This document shows positions 25,522 to 34,548 of a stretch of 64,000 bases of DNA, one piece after another. Position 1 is the first letter of the stretch; every line of letters starts with the position of its first letter. A program made the position numbers and the translations under genes. Under the pieces are notes generated by a model that worked only from the letters and a program-made list of their open reading frames with translations, ran no database searches and was not told where the DNA came from. Origin of the DNA: Desulfosediminicola ganghwensis (lineage in GTDB: Bacteria > Desulfobacterota > Desulfobulbia > Desulfobulbales > Desulfocapsaceae); contig NZ_CP050699.1 of the NCBI RefSeq assembly GCF_005116675.2, positions 372,001 through 436,000 of the forward strand, given 5' to 3'.

Positions 25522-26499
25522 ATGTCCCAAAATGAATTAACTGCCACCTGGCGAAAATCCGGCAATCAAATGATATCATTTATACTTCCAGTTTATAACG
25601 AAGAAGAATCCCTGCCAGAGCTCTATAGCCGCATCACAGAGGTAATGGCTGAAGTAGATAGAGAATATGAGATCCTTTTTATCAACGATGGCAGCACTGA
25701 TTGCAGCCCCGATGTAATCAACGGGTTTCGCGACAATGACCCTAAAGTAAAAGTCATTAATCTGAGAAAGAATTTTGGCAAATCTTCCGCCCTGCAAGTG
25801 GGTTTCGAGAATGCCAAGGGGGAAATAATATTCACCCTTGATTCTGATCTCCAGGATGACCCGGCAGAAATCCCGAACTTTCTGAAAGAAATTGAAGCAG
25901 GCAACGATCTGGTCACCGGCTGGAAGGTCAACAGAAAAGACCCCAAAGAAAAGACCATCCCCTCAAAAGTCTTCAATTATTTTGTCTCGAAAATGAGCGG
26001 ATTAAAGCTCAACGACTATAACTGTGGATTTAAATGTTACACCCGGCAGTTAACTCGTGAGTTACATCTTTATGGTGAACTTCACCGCTTTGTGCCCTTT
26101 CTTGCCCACAAAAAAGGGTTCAAGGTAAAGGAAATCCCGGTGCTGCATCATGAACGCAAATATGGCTCTTCCAAATTTGGCTTCGAGCGATACGCCCGGG
26201 GATTTTTTGACCTTCTCACCGTAGTGTTTCTCACCAATTATCTGCACCGGCCAATGCACCTTTTCGGCTGGGCCGGTTCTGCCTTCTTTTTCAGTGGCCT
26301 TGCTATTTTTTCTTACCTGTTTTTCGGTCGTTGGATTTTCGGTGAATCAATCGGAACCAGCCCACTTTTTACAATATCCATTTTTCTCACCGGAATCGGC
26401 ACCCAGATATACATTGCCGGTCTCGTCGCGGAGCTGATTGTCCACAACAAGGAACGAAGAGACATAAACAGCTACTCAATTCGCGACGACAATCCATGA
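25522..26499 (+). CDS. Family 2 glycosyltransferase (GtrB/polyprenyl-phosphate glycosyltransferase type)
   Basis: The 325-residue protein has the GT-A core ISFILPVYNEEESLPELY, the nucleotide-binding FINDGSTDCS and the DxD motif in TLDSDLQDDP. Two C-terminal membrane helices (about residues 245-310) complete the GtrB/DPM1 architecture, which loads a sugar onto undecaprenyl phosphate. The in-frame ATG at 25570 is an alternative start. The gene overlaps gtrA by 4 bp, and the flippase-like GtrA next door supports this role. Confidence 0.9.
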   Translation: MSQNELTATWRKSGNQMISFILPVYNEEESLPELYSRITEVMAEVDREYEILFINDGSTDCSPDVINGFRDNDPKVKVINLRKNFGKSSALQVGFENAKGEIIFTLDSDLQDDPAEIPNFLKEIEAGNDLVTGWKVNRKDPKEKTIPSKVFNYFVSKMSGLKLNDYNCGFKCYTRQLTRELHLYGELHRFVPFLAHKKGFKVKEIPVLHHERKYGSSKFGFERYARGFFDLLTVVFLTNYLHRPMHLFGWAGSAFFFSGLAIFSYLFFGRWIFGESIGTSPLFTISIFLTGIGTQIYIAGLVAELIVHNKERRDINSYSIRDDNP

Positions 26500-26891
26500 G
26501 AATTCTAAAGTTTTTTGGCACATCCGTCATTGCCACCGGTGTAGATTTTCTAATCTACGCCGGCCTGGTTCAGATTACGTCACCTGTTGTAGCGAACGTT
26601 TTCAGCGCCTCAGCTGGATTGATTACAAATTTTTTCCTGCAGAAAAGCTATGTCTTCAATCGCAGTAACAGCCTTAAGAGATCATTTATTCTATCCCTCG
26701 TCTTCTCTCTCTTAGGTCTTGGTCTCGGCACAGTATTTATTTTCCTCTTTACGACCTTTACACCGCTTGCACACCAGCCAGTTATCGCCAAGGTGATTAC
26801 CACCGCGATCATATTTTTTTATAACTATTTCACCAAAAAGATCGCCTTCGGGCATAAAGATACAGAAACTTCCGGAGCCACATCATGCTAA
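26496..26891 (+). CDS. GtrA-family membrane protein
   Basis: The 131-residue protein has four hydrophobic helices and the family features FFGTSVIATGVDFLIYAGL at the start and NYFTKKIAFGH at the end. GtrA-like proteins are proposed flippases for polyprenyl-phosphate-linked sugars. It overlaps the GT2 gene upstream by 4 bp and the membrane glycosyltransferase downstream by 7 bp, so all three are translationally coupled. Confidence 0.85.
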   Translation: MRILKFFGTSVIATGVDFLIYAGLVQITSPVVANVFSASAGLITNFFLQKSYVFNRSNSLKRSFILSLVFSLLGLGLGTVFIFLFTTFTPLAHQPVIAKVITTAIIFFYNYFTKKIAFGHKDTETSGATSC

Positions 26892-28348
26892 CCAGGGCCA
26901 GCAATCTCTTTGTTCATCGGTTTCCGTACGTTATCGCGACATACTTTATCCTGCAGATACTTGTCCGGCTTATTACCACCAACGGTGTGACGGTTGACGA
27001 GAGTGAGCAGGTCATGCTCACTCAATATTTTGCTCTCGGCTATAACGCGCAGCCTCCGCTCTATACCTGGCTGCAGATGATCTTCTTTGGAATATTTGGG
27101 GAAAACGTTTTTGCAATTGCCTTATTGAAAAACCTTACCCTGTTCTCCATTTACATTTTCACTTACGCCACCGCTCTTTTACTGACGGAAAATAGGGCAA
27201 AAGCTTCACTTTCCGCCGTAGGTCTACTCTTTCTGCCCCAATTGGTATGGGAAGCACAGATAGACCAGATTCATACTGTATTATTGACTGCTTCCACAGC
27301 GGCATTCTTCTATTTCTACTTTTATGCAGCAAAGAAACAAACCCTTGCAGGTTACCTGCTATTCGGGGTGAGTGGTGCTTGCGGCTTATTAGCTAAATAC
27401 AATTTTGTAATTGTCGTATTGGCCCTGCTGGTGGCCACCCTTATGGTACCCGATTACCGGAGGAGGATTTTCAATAAAAAGTTGTGCCTCTCAATTGCGG
27501 TGGCAATAATCCTCAGCCTCCCCCACATAGTGTGGTTTCTCACCCATATGGATCTGGCAACCAGTGAGACCATTACCCGTATGAACGTAGACCAGGGAGG
27601 AAGCTACCTGGCAGACATTCTCCATGGTTCCGTTGAACTGGTTTTATCCTATCTCGCCTTTATCGCCGTTTTTCTTGTTTTCTACCTTGCTCTCTTTCGC
27701 AATCAATTCAAACTACACCCTTTAAACCCTGCAGCACGACTGCTTGCAATTTATATAGCGACCACCTTTCTCGCTATCTTTGCTATTGTCCTGATAAGTC
27801 AATCAACCAATATTAAAGAACGATGGCTGCAACCATTCCTGTTTATCCTGCCACTCCTGGCATTTATGCTTACCGATCTCCCCCAGGTTCGACCGCGCTC
27901 AATTCGTATCTACACCGGAACCGGTTCTGTGCTGTGCCTGATAGTCATGCTGATCATCCCCTTGCGTGTTGTACTCGTAGATTTTGACTCGAAACCACAC
28001 AGGGAAAATTATCCGTTCAAGGCAATCAGTGAGAAACTTAACCACCAATCACCTGAGGGACAGCGATCACTTGTACTCACTGAAGACAAATTCATAGGCG
28101 GGAACTTACGACTTTTCATGGAAGATGCCACTGTTATCACCCCATCGATTCCACTACAAAAATATACCCCAGAGGAGACTGTGCTGGTGGTGTGGCAACG
28201 ACGTAACCCCATCGAATTTTTCTCTGGTTCAGCCACTCCTGTAGATCTGGAACCTGATGAGATTATTGTGCCGTACAGGTTTTCCAAAAGGTTTGATGCC
28301 AAATTCTATGCCCAGGTCTATTCGTTGGATACAAGCCTTATTCAATGA
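26885..28348 (+). CDS. GT39/ArnT-type membrane glycosyltransferase
   Basis: The 487-residue, largely hydrophobic protein has about ten predicted helices. The first external loop carries the acidic motif VTVDESEQ and then YNAQPPLYTWLQM, matching the catalytic loop of GT39/PMT_2 enzymes (Asp-Glu pair, then a PPLY element). These use polyprenyl-phosphate sugars as donors, which the upstream GT2 and GtrA would supply and flip. The C-terminal periplasmic part is short. The acceptor, for example lipid A or another envelope glycan, cannot be told. Confidence 0.87.
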   Translation: MLTRASNLFVHRFPYVIATYFILQILVRLITTNGVTVDESEQVMLTQYFALGYNAQPPLYTWLQMIFFGIFGENVFAIALLKNLTLFSIYIFTYATALLLTENRAKASLSAVGLLFLPQLVWEAQIDQIHTVLLTASTAAFFYFYFYAAKKQTLAGYLLFGVSGACGLLAKYNFVIVVLALLVATLMVPDYRRRIFNKKLCLSIAVAIILSLPHIVWFLTHMDLATSETITRMNVDQGGSYLADILHGSVELVLSYLAFIAVFLVFYLALFRNQFKLHPLNPAARLLAIYIATTFLAIFAIVLISQSTNIKERWLQPFLFILPLLAFMLTDLPQVRPRSIRIYTGTGSVLCLIVMLIIPLRVVLVDFDSKPHRENYPFKAISEKLNHQSPEGQRSLVLTEDKFIGGNLRLFMEDATVITPSIPLQKYTPEETVLVVWQRRNPIEFFSGSATPVDLEPDEIIVPYRFSKRFDAKFYAQVYSLDTSLIQ

Positions 28349-28354
28349 TCAGCC

Positions 28355-29353
28355 TTAAACCTGCTCGACTAAATAATGATAGAGATCGTCATACTGTTTG
28401 ATGATCTTTGTCATGAGAAAAAGGGGTTTCTTCTCCGCCGCGATCCTGGCAAATTCGGCCTCATACTGCTGATAATTGTTATAGACATCCTCCAGTTTAG
28501 CCCCGAGTCGTTCCTGGGTAACAATAAACCGCTCCGGCAAAACTTCAGGAACTGCGCCGACCGGGGTGGAGATAAAAACTCTTCCGTAAAAAAGTGACTC
28601 AATCAGTACTTTGGGCCCTCCTTCACTGAAAGACGATACAACCACCACATGGGCATCATGTATCTGCTGATGGACATCATTACGAAAGCCCAGCAATTCA
28701 ATCCGCCCCTCAGCACCGAGCTCGACAATCAAAGCCCTGAGCGAATCATATTCCTGACCTTCACCAATAATTTTCAGCACCAAGGGAAAAGATAGTGAGG
28801 AAACCTGCCTGATAAGTTCGGCAAAGCCCTTGATCTTGTCCAGCCTGCCTACAGCAACGACGGTAAATTTTTCAGGAAGACTACCGGATAGAATTTTTTC
28901 CTCTTCGATACCATTATAAATGGTCCACACTCTGCCTTTTTTCCCAAGATGTATCGAGCTTGCCGCCTTTTCCGAGACGGTGGTTACCCACTGCATTTTA
29001 TTGAACACCCTGCCTTTTCGATCATTATGCTTTGTGGCAAGATGCTTTTTGCCAAGCAGCATGTTCACCCTGTAGACAAGTTCTGTCGCCTTGGCGGCAT
29101 GGGTGTGGATAATGTCAGGATCAAGCCAACCGAGGAGTATATACAATTCAAATATGAGGAGTGGATTGTATCTGGTGGGATTCGATTTCAGGGTATAAAC
29201 TTTGACCGACTCAGAAACCATCTGCCCGATCTTATTACCCCGTATGATAATAGCCGCGACATCGTGGTGCTGAGCCATTGCGTTTACCAACTCGACAAAC
29301 GCTTTTTCTGCACCACCATAATGCTCTGAGGCAATGAACAGTGCTACTTTCAA
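28355..29353 (-). CDS. Family 4 glycosyltransferase
   Basis: This GT-B fold protein of 332 residues has an N-terminal domain opening (KVALFIASEHYGGAEKAFVEL) and the donor-domain start FTVVAVGRLDKIKGFAELI. The nucleotide-sugar motif is E-x7-E-like (SSFSEGGPKVLIESL). Members add sugars to LPS or exopolysaccharide precursors in the cytoplasm. The start codon is TTG at 29351-29353, with AAGGGGTGA upstream; no ATG is close in frame. It converges on the GT39 operon with only 6 bp between the stops. Confidence 0.87.
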   Translation of the reverse strand: MKVALFIASEHYGGAEKAFVELVNAMAQHHDVAAIIIRGNKIGQMVSESVKVYTLKSNPTRYNPLLIFELYILLGWLDPDIIHTHAAKATELVYRVNMLLGKKHLATKHNDRKGRVFNKMQWVTTVSEKAASSIHLGKKGRVWTIYNGIEEEKILSGSLPEKFTVVAVGRLDKIKGFAELIRQVSSLSFPLVLKIIGEGQEYDSLRALIVELGAEGRIELLGFRNDVHQQIHDAHVVVVSSFSEGGPKVLIESLFYGRVFISTPVGAVPEVLPERFIVTQERLGAKLEDVYNNYQQYEAEFARIAAEKKPLFLMTKIIKQYDDLYHYLVEQV

Positions 29354-29427
29354 ATACTGTCACCCCTTCATCGGAATGAAGCTGGAACAGGTCGCTATGT
29401 TCAAGCAGGAGATATTCAGTTGATTCG

Positions 29428-29456
29428 AAAAAAAGGCCTATTAGTTGTCAGGCCTC
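29428..29456 (-). terminator. Minus-strand hairpin with T run
   Basis: On the minus strand two AGGCCT hexamers (29451-29456 and 29435-29440) can pair across 10 nt and are followed by seven T. It would stop readthrough from the cyd operon into the glycosyltransferase gene. Confidence 0.5.
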
Positions 29457-29541
29457 GTTTATCTAAACAAACTACCTTTTCTTTTGCAAGATATTCGGCG
29501 TAACCGCCTGGCTGAAATCAGCTGACAGGCCCAAATCAAAA

Positions 29542-29572
29542 AAGCCGCACCCAAAAATCAGGTGCGGCTTTT
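29542..29572. terminator. Bidirectional-looking terminator after the cyd operon
   Basis: AAGCCGCACC (29542-29551) and GGTGCGGCTT (29561-29570) form a perfect 10-bp stem with A-rich and T-rich flanks. It lies about 80 bp past the stop of the small CydX-like gene, as expected for the operon end. The remaining DNA from 29354 to 29648 holds no other gene. Confidence 0.75.
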
Positions 29573-29648
29573 CTTGTATCATATCGGCCTTAGCCCGGAT
29601 TTCTCATGAGATGATGGGACAATTCTTCTCAAGAAATCAAGGGCAACC

Positions 29649-29741
29649 TTAAAGCTGATTAGTCTTATCAAGGGCGTAGACAATCCCCCTGTACGACAGG
29701 GTAATAACGACGACCCAACCTATAAGCAATCCTGCTATCAT
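29649..29741 (-). CDS. CydX/CbdX-like small membrane subunit (30 residues)
   Basis: A short reading frame of 30 codons plus TAA starts with ATG at 29739-29741, preceded by an ideal AGGAGG ribosome-binding site at 7-bp spacing. The peptide is a single hydrophobic helix (MIAGLLIGWVVVITL) followed by a polar tail with SYRGIVYALDKTNQ. It lies 27 bp after cydB. Small single-helix subunits (CydX, CydS, CbdX/YnhF) are encoded at this position in other cytochrome bd operons and stabilise the haem sites. Position, length, topology and ribosome-binding site all fit. The sequence itself is too short for firm homology. Confidence 0.72.
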   Translation of the reverse strand: MIAGLLIGWVVVITLSYRGIVYALDKTNQL

Positions 29742-29768
29742 GAGGATACCTCCTGAAATGTTCGTGTC

Positions 29769-30902
29769 TCAATACGCTTTTTTATCTGTAACATCAGACA
29801 CTGTGAGCTGACGTGCATTCATCAGACGCCATACATACGCGATATAACCGAGAACAAAGGGAATTCCCATTGCCACATAGGTCATTGCTGTGAGCGTAAA
29901 ATGGCTGGAAGACGCGTTATAAATGGACAGGCTTGACTGCAGATCGACCTTGGACGGATAAAACGGAGTACCGTTGAAAGCTGCAGTAAAGAATATCGCC
30001 AAACCGACCAGGACCGTACCGAGACCGCCAAACCAGATACCTTTTGTCGACTGGCTGAAAGCGGTTTTATAGACTCCGAAAACGACCAGTACCAAACCGA
30101 CAAGCAGAAGACCGAGAACCACAGGCATTGCCAGCAGGTTACCGAGATATTTATTGGCCTCCATACTCACCTGGCCGATTTCATTCACCTGAAAGCCATC
30201 CATCAGCAGCAATCCACCCAGTACGTAGAGCAGAAAAGGCAGCGCACAGAGCAGACTGGTCAAACATGACTTGCGAACCCGTGCCTCAAACTCAGGCATT
30301 CCTCCAAAGTCGATGTTATTTACCAGATACATGGAACCGAGCACCCTGGCATTGAAGACCAGGAAAAGACCCATGGAGAGGTTGAAAAGAGAAAATGCCG
30401 CCTCAAGTCCTCTGTATGGAGTCGCCCAGCTCACCCGGTTAAAATCATCCAGGTAAAAATTGGAGCCGGTAAAAAACGTTCCGACTGCCGCACCAATCAA
30501 CAGGATGCCCACAGAACCGTTTATAAACAGAAACAGTTCGTACGTTTTGGCACCAAAGATATTGCCGGGTTTTTTACGAAACTCGTAGCTTACCGCCTGA
30601 AAAATAAAGGTGAAGAGAATCAGTACCCACACCCAGTATGCGCCGCCGAAACTGGTGGCATAAAATTTCGGGAAAGCGGCAAAAAGTGCGCCACCAAAGA
30701 GCACCAGGGTGGTAAACGTCAGTTCCCATTTCATGCCCAGGGAGTTTATCACCAGGGACTTCTCTGTTTCGTCCTTTGCAATCTGCCACAGCAGTGACTG
30801 ACCACCCTGGACAAAGGTGAGAAAGAGAAAAAGTGCGCCTACAACAGAGACCAGTATCCACCAGAGCTGCTGCAGGATTTCTAAATCAAGGCTACCAATC
30901 AT
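29769..30902 (-). CDS. cydB: Cytochrome bd quinol oxidase subunit II
   Basis: The 377-residue membrane protein has about eight to nine helices and opens with the CydB signature LEILQQLWWILVSVVGALFLFLTFVQGGQSLLW. Further family blocks are FGAKTYELFLFINGSV, FNLSMGLFLVFNARVLG and MAMGIPFVLGYIAYVWR-like VAMGIPFVLGYIAYVWRLM. It pairs with CydA to reduce oxygen to water with quinol electrons. In an anaerobe this usually serves oxygen detoxification. It is 1 bp from cydA in the same operon. Confidence 0.94.
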   Translation of the reverse strand: MIGSLDLEILQQLWWILVSVVGALFLFLTFVQGGQSLLWQIAKDETEKSLVINSLGMKWELTFTTLVLFGGALFAAFPKFYATSFGGAYWVWVLILFTFIFQAVSYEFRKKPGNIFGAKTYELFLFINGSVGILLIGAAVGTFFTGSNFYLDDFNRVSWATPYRGLEAAFSLFNLSMGLFLVFNARVLGSMYLVNNIDFGGMPEFEARVRKSCLTSLLCALPFLLYVLGGLLLMDGFQVNEIGQVSMEANKYLGNLLAMPVVLGLLLVGLVLVVFGVYKTAFSQSTKGIWFGGLGTVLVGLAIFFTAAFNGTPFYPSKVDLQSSLSIYNASSSHFTLTAMTYVAMGIPFVLGYIAYVWRLMNARQLTVSDVTDKKAY

Positions 30903-30903
30903 G

Positions 30904-32436
30904 TTAAATGCCCTCCGGTCCTTTTTTGATCTGTTTCAGCATAATTGTAACCTCAGCAATCAACAGGGCAGTAAAGACAGTGAGAAACATAAAGAACGTT
31001 GTCTGTACATTACCTGCAGAGATATTGGTTGTAGCGACATGCACCGGCAACAGGTCCTGAATTGCCCAGGGCTGTCGGCCAACTTCCGCCACAATCCAAC
31101 CAGACTGTGACGCGATCATAGCCAGGAAGAACATCGGCACACCAGCCAGTTGCAGCCAACGCTTGTCCTCTAAGGTTCCCTTCATGGAGAAATAGAGATT
31201 CAGTACAAAAATCAGACCAAAGAGAGTGCCTAGGAAGACCATAGTATGAAACGAGTAGAAGGTCAGTGGGACCGGCGGGACCACGTCTTCAGGCTTTTCC
31301 AGGTATCCGTAACCAAGGAAGTCCTGATTAGCGTTGAACTTTCCCAATGCCGCTTCGGCAGCCACATCATCCATCGCTTTTCTGGCATCCTTGTATGCCT
31401 TCAAATCAGTAATAGCAAGCTTGCCGCGCTCCATTTTCTCGGCGGTACTCATTATGCCATGTTCTTCATTGCCATAAACCAGATCGTTGATGCCAGGCAC
31501 AAAAGAGTCAAACTCACGATTGGCAAGCAGGCTGAGAACGCCGGGGATCTTCATCTCAAAACTGAACGCCTCAAGATCATCACCTGGTTGTTTGTCCCTG
31601 TTTAAAAGACCTAAAGCGACAATGCCTGCATTCTGCTCACCATCCCAGAGGCCTTCGTAGGCCGCAAGCTTCATTGGCTGGGTAGAGGCATTGGTGTACG
31701 CGGACTCATCACCATTAAAGGCAACATAAACGGTCGAGATCAGACCAAATACTGAAGCTACAAGAATAGATTTTTTCGCCATTTCCACATGACGTTTTTT
31801 CAGCAGGTAAAATGACGAGATGGTTATCACAAACATCGACCCAACAATAAAACTTGAACTTGTTGTATGGGTAAACTTTGAAATAGCTACAGGGGAAAAC
31901 AACACTTCCCAGAAGTTCTGCATCTCAAAACGGGCAGTATCCGGATTAAAAGCCATGCCGGTAGGAAACTGCATCCAACCGTTGGCAACCAGAATCCATA
32001 GCGCCGAGAGATTCGAACCAACTGCCACCATCCAGGTTGAAAAGAGGTGAAAGCGCTTTGAGACCCTGTCCCAACCAAAAAACATCACCGCAAAAAAGGT
32101 CGCTTCCAAAAAGAATGCAAAGATACCTTCAATGGCAAGCGGAGCGCCGAAGATATCACCGACCATCCAGGAATAATTGGACCAGTTGGTGCCAAACTCA
32201 AATTCGAGAATAATACCGGTCGCGACACCAATCGCAAAGTTAATGCCGAACAGGGTCATCCAGAATTTGGTTATGCTCTTCCACTCTTCCTTACCTGTGC
32301 GGACATAAAGAGTTTCAAAAAACGCGCAGAGAAACGATAACCCCAGCGTCAGCGGTACGAAGATCCAGTGATACATTGCAGTCAGCGCAAACTGGGCCCG
32401 AGCCCAATTCACCATGACGAGATCAATCTCCCCCAT
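30904..32436 (-). CDS. cydA: Cytochrome bd quinol oxidase subunit I
   Basis: The 510-residue protein has haem-ligand His23 in ARAQFALTAMYH and the quinol/haem region GWIVAEVGRQPWAI. Its FSFEMKIPG segment resembles the quinol-binding loop start (Q loop), and FYSFHTMVFLG probably holds the Met ligand. About nine helices are visible. GGAGG precedes the ATG at 32436. A DUF4492 gene precedes it by 17 bp and cydB follows. Confidence 0.95.
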   Translation of the reverse strand: MGEIDLVMVNWARAQFALTAMYHWIFVPLTLGLSFLCAFFETLYVRTGKEEWKSITKFWMTLFGINFAIGVATGIILEFEFGTNWSNYSWMVGDIFGAPLAIEGIFAFFLEATFFAVMFFGWDRVSKRFHLFSTWMVAVGSNLSALWILVANGWMQFPTGMAFNPDTARFEMQNFWEVLFSPVAISKFTHTTSSSFIVGSMFVITISSFYLLKKRHVEMAKKSILVASVFGLISTVYVAFNGDESAYTNASTQPMKLAAYEGLWDGEQNAGIVALGLLNRDKQPGDDLEAFSFEMKIPGVLSLLANREFDSFVPGINDLVYGNEEHGIMSTAEKMERGKLAITDLKAYKDARKAMDDVAAEAALGKFNANQDFLGYGYLEKPEDVVPPVPLTFYSFHTMVFLGTLFGLIFVLNLYFSMKGTLEDKRWLQLAGVPMFFLAMIASQSGWIVAEVGRQPWAIQDLLPVHVATTNISAGNVQTTFFMFLTVFTALLIAEVTIMLKQIKKGPEGI

Positions 32437-32453
32437 AAAAATTTCCTCCGTAA

Positions 32454-32741
32454 TTATTGAACTTTTGCCGGGATAGTAATTCTATCAATTACGTAATCTG
32501 CCCGATCTTGATCTGTTGTAAAATTTGTTTTGAGATAGTTTGGGAAAAAGAACAGCTTGAGTACAGCAAACATCACCACCAGCTTGATGATTATAATTTT
32601 CCATAACGTCTTTCCAAGGGTCATGCCCATGAAACCATCTCTATAAAACCTGTAAACCCGCCCAGGATATTCCAGCACTTTTTCGACCTCCAGCTTCTCT
32701 AAATCAACTGCTTCCAGCCTATCTGTTTCTCTTTTGCTCAA
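32454..32741 (-). CDS. DUF4492 family small membrane protein
   Basis: The 95-residue protein has one hydrophobic helix (IIIIKLVVMFAVLKLFFF) after a conserved YPGRVYRFYRDGFMGMTLGKTLW segment, the DUF4492 hallmark. Genes of this family are commonly placed just upstream of cydA in other phyla, as here. Its role, perhaps in bd oxidase assembly, is unknown. The start is TTG at 32739-32741 with GGAAGG about 15 bp upstream. Confidence 0.8.
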   Translation of the reverse strand: MSKRETDRLEAVDLEKLEVEKVLEYPGRVYRFYRDGFMGMTLGKTLWKIIIIKLVVMFAVLKLFFFPNYLKTNFTTDQDRADYVIDRITIPAKVQ

Positions 32742-32801
32742 CAGGACAACACCTTCCGCATACTATTGGCGACTACTATATCGGGAATCAAAATCTTGTG
32801 C

Positions 32802-32819
32802 AATAATAATTATCATTAG
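32802..32819. promoter_or_regulatory. Fur-box-like site between cyd operon and nifV-like gene
   Basis: AATAATAATTATCATTAG resembles the classical Fur consensus (repeats of NATWAT) on either strand. It sits in the divergent promoter region of the DUF4492-cydAB operon and the nifV-like gene. Iron-dependent control is an inference from this match only. Confidence 0.45.
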
Positions 32820-32926
32820 CAGTTGCATTCTATTTTCTCTTGTCGGCAACTCCTCTACAAAACTCGTACTGGCACTGAACTTGCTTTAGTTTCTCTCACA
32901 TGGGAAAAACTGTTTTTGAGGACGAT

Positions 32927-34042
32927 ATGCTACAAAAGTGTAATATCATAGACACAACATTACGAGAAGGTGAACAGACGCCTGGCGTCATGTTCTCTAT
33001 CAACGAGAAAAAACGAATTTTATCCGAGCTCGCACAACTCGGTGTGGACGAAGCGGAGCTGGGGATAGCCTCTGAACTTACTCTATGCTTACCGGAGCTC
33101 ATCAGTCACTGCCAAGATGAGTTACCCGGCTTGAGCTATTCTGTATGGAGTCGATGCAAGATAGAAGATATCAGGCTGGCCGCAGAAATAGGTGCTGATA
33201 TAATCTCACTTTCCATACCCGCCTCCGATCTCCACCTGCAAGACAAACTGGGCAAAGACAGGACATGGGCGCTCGATACCATAACCAGCAGCATTGCACT
33301 GGCCAGGTCACTGGGGATGAGAGTTGCTGTGGGTTTTGAAGACGCCACCAGAGCAAACAGGATTTTTCTCACCCAGCTTGCTCAACAGGCTGAGAGCGCC
33401 GGCGCTTTCAGGATCAGGCTGGCCGACACCATCGGCAGTGCATCACCAACCACTGTACGAAGTCTTGTAGAAGAATTACGGGCAGCACTCTGCGCCATTG
33501 AGATCGGGGTACATACCCACAATGATTTCGGCATGGCAACAGCCAATGCCATCGCCGCGGCGGAAGCTGGTGCCGACTGGCTTGATGTTACAGTGTTAGG
33601 GCTGGGGGAACGATGCGGCTGTGCCCGGCTGGAAGAGGTGGCCGGATATCTGGAATTAACTGGTTGGCAAAACAGGTTTGACCTGGCCAGGCTACGACCG
33701 CTGGCAGAGTTTGTGGCTGAGCTGATGGCCCTCCAGATCGATCCCCACCGCCCGTTACTCGGCAAGGACATCTTTACCTGTGAAACGGGATTGCATCTCA
33801 TGGGACTGCAAAAAAACCCAAAGACCTATGAACCATTCGCGCCGGAAAGGGTCGGTGGCAGCAGAAAACTCCTGTACGGTGCAAAAAGCGGGAGCCACGC
33901 CCTGGCACACGAGCTGGAGAATCGTGGCTACTCACACCTCGGTCCGGATGCGATTGCCGAACAACTCCAACAGGTGCGCGGCCTTGCCCAGAAGCTGGGC
34001 AGACCCCTCACCATGCAGGAGTTTGAATCCATGATCTCCTGA
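32927..34042 (+). CDS. NifV-type homocitrate synthase or Re-citrate synthase
   Basis: This DRE-TIM aldol-type acyltransferase has the catalytic IIDTTLREGEQTPGVMF at the N-terminus, RLADTIGSASP, the metal-binding HTHNDFGMATANA and GLGERCGCARLEE. These enzymes condense acetyl-CoA with a 2-oxo acid. NifV (2-oxoglutarate) and the anaerobic Re-citrate synthase (oxaloacetate) are hard to separate by eye. No nitrogenase gene is nearby, which keeps the Re-citrate synthase option open. GAGGA before the ATG at 32927 makes this start (371 residues) better than the ATG at 32900. Confidence 0.85.
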   Translation: MLQKCNIIDTTLREGEQTPGVMFSINEKKRILSELAQLGVDEAELGIASELTLCLPELISHCQDELPGLSYSVWSRCKIEDIRLAAEIGADIISLSIPASDLHLQDKLGKDRTWALDTITSSIALARSLGMRVAVGFEDATRANRIFLTQLAQQAESAGAFRIRLADTIGSASPTTVRSLVEELRAALCAIEIGVHTHNDFGMATANAIAAAEAGADWLDVTVLGLGERCGCARLEEVAGYLELTGWQNRFDLARLRPLAEFVAELMALQIDPHRPLLGKDIFTCETGLHLMGLQKNPKTYEPFAPERVGGSRKLLYGAKSGSHALAHELENRGYSHLGPDAIAEQLQQVRGLAQKLGRPLTMQEFESMIS

Positions 34043-34059
34043 GAAAGAAGTACTCCTGG

Positions 34060-34548
34060 CTAATACTCTTCTAAACGGGCAAACTCTGCATTCTCAAGCC
34101 ATGCTTCCGGCCGTGAAACAAACTCGATTATATTCTCGATAAGCTTATAGTGCCTGCGTTCTTCCCGTGCAAAGGTGAGCAGGTTTTTCTTCTCGACCGG
34201 GTCTGTACTTTCTTCAGCCTTTCGCTCGTAAAAGGTAAAAGACTCCTCTTCAGCTTTCAGCGCCTTCTGGTAGGCTGAAGGCTGAGTCAGCTCCTTGCCG
34301 ATGCTGATTGTGCCCCGATCTTTCATCTCCTGAAAAATGTTTCTCGCCGACTCCAGAATATTGCTCTCTTCTTTTGAGACCTTTGCTTTTTCATGCATTT
34401 TTTTCAAGATCTCATAATGTTTCACTTCGTCGTCGGCCAAACCGGTAAAAATTTTTTTCAGACCTGGATCATCTGCTTTTGCAGCCAGTTCACGGTAATA
34501 TGCCTCTCCATCCTTTTCCATCTGCATTGCAAATTCGAAGACATTCAT
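34060..34548 (-). CDS. Rubrerythrin-like ferritin-family protein
   Basis: The 162-residue four-helix protein has two diiron half-motifs. The first is MEKDGEAYYRELA with DDEVKHYEIL, and the second is EEESFTFYERKAEE with REERRHYKLI, the paired E-x-x-Y / E-x-x-H pattern of rubrerythrins. There is no C-terminal rubredoxin domain. Such proteins reduce peroxide or store iron in anaerobes, fitting the oxygen-defence genes upstream. A strong GGAGGGAGCC ribosome-binding site precedes the ATG. It is convergent with the nifV-like gene. Confidence 0.88.
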   Translation of the reverse strand: MNVFEFAMQMEKDGEAYYRELAAKADDPGLKKIFTGLADDEVKHYEILKKMHEKAKVSKEESNILESARNIFQEMKDRGTISIGKELTQPSAYQKALKAEEESFTFYERKAEESTDPVEKKNLLTFAREERRHYKLIENIIEFVSRPEAWLENAEFARLEEY

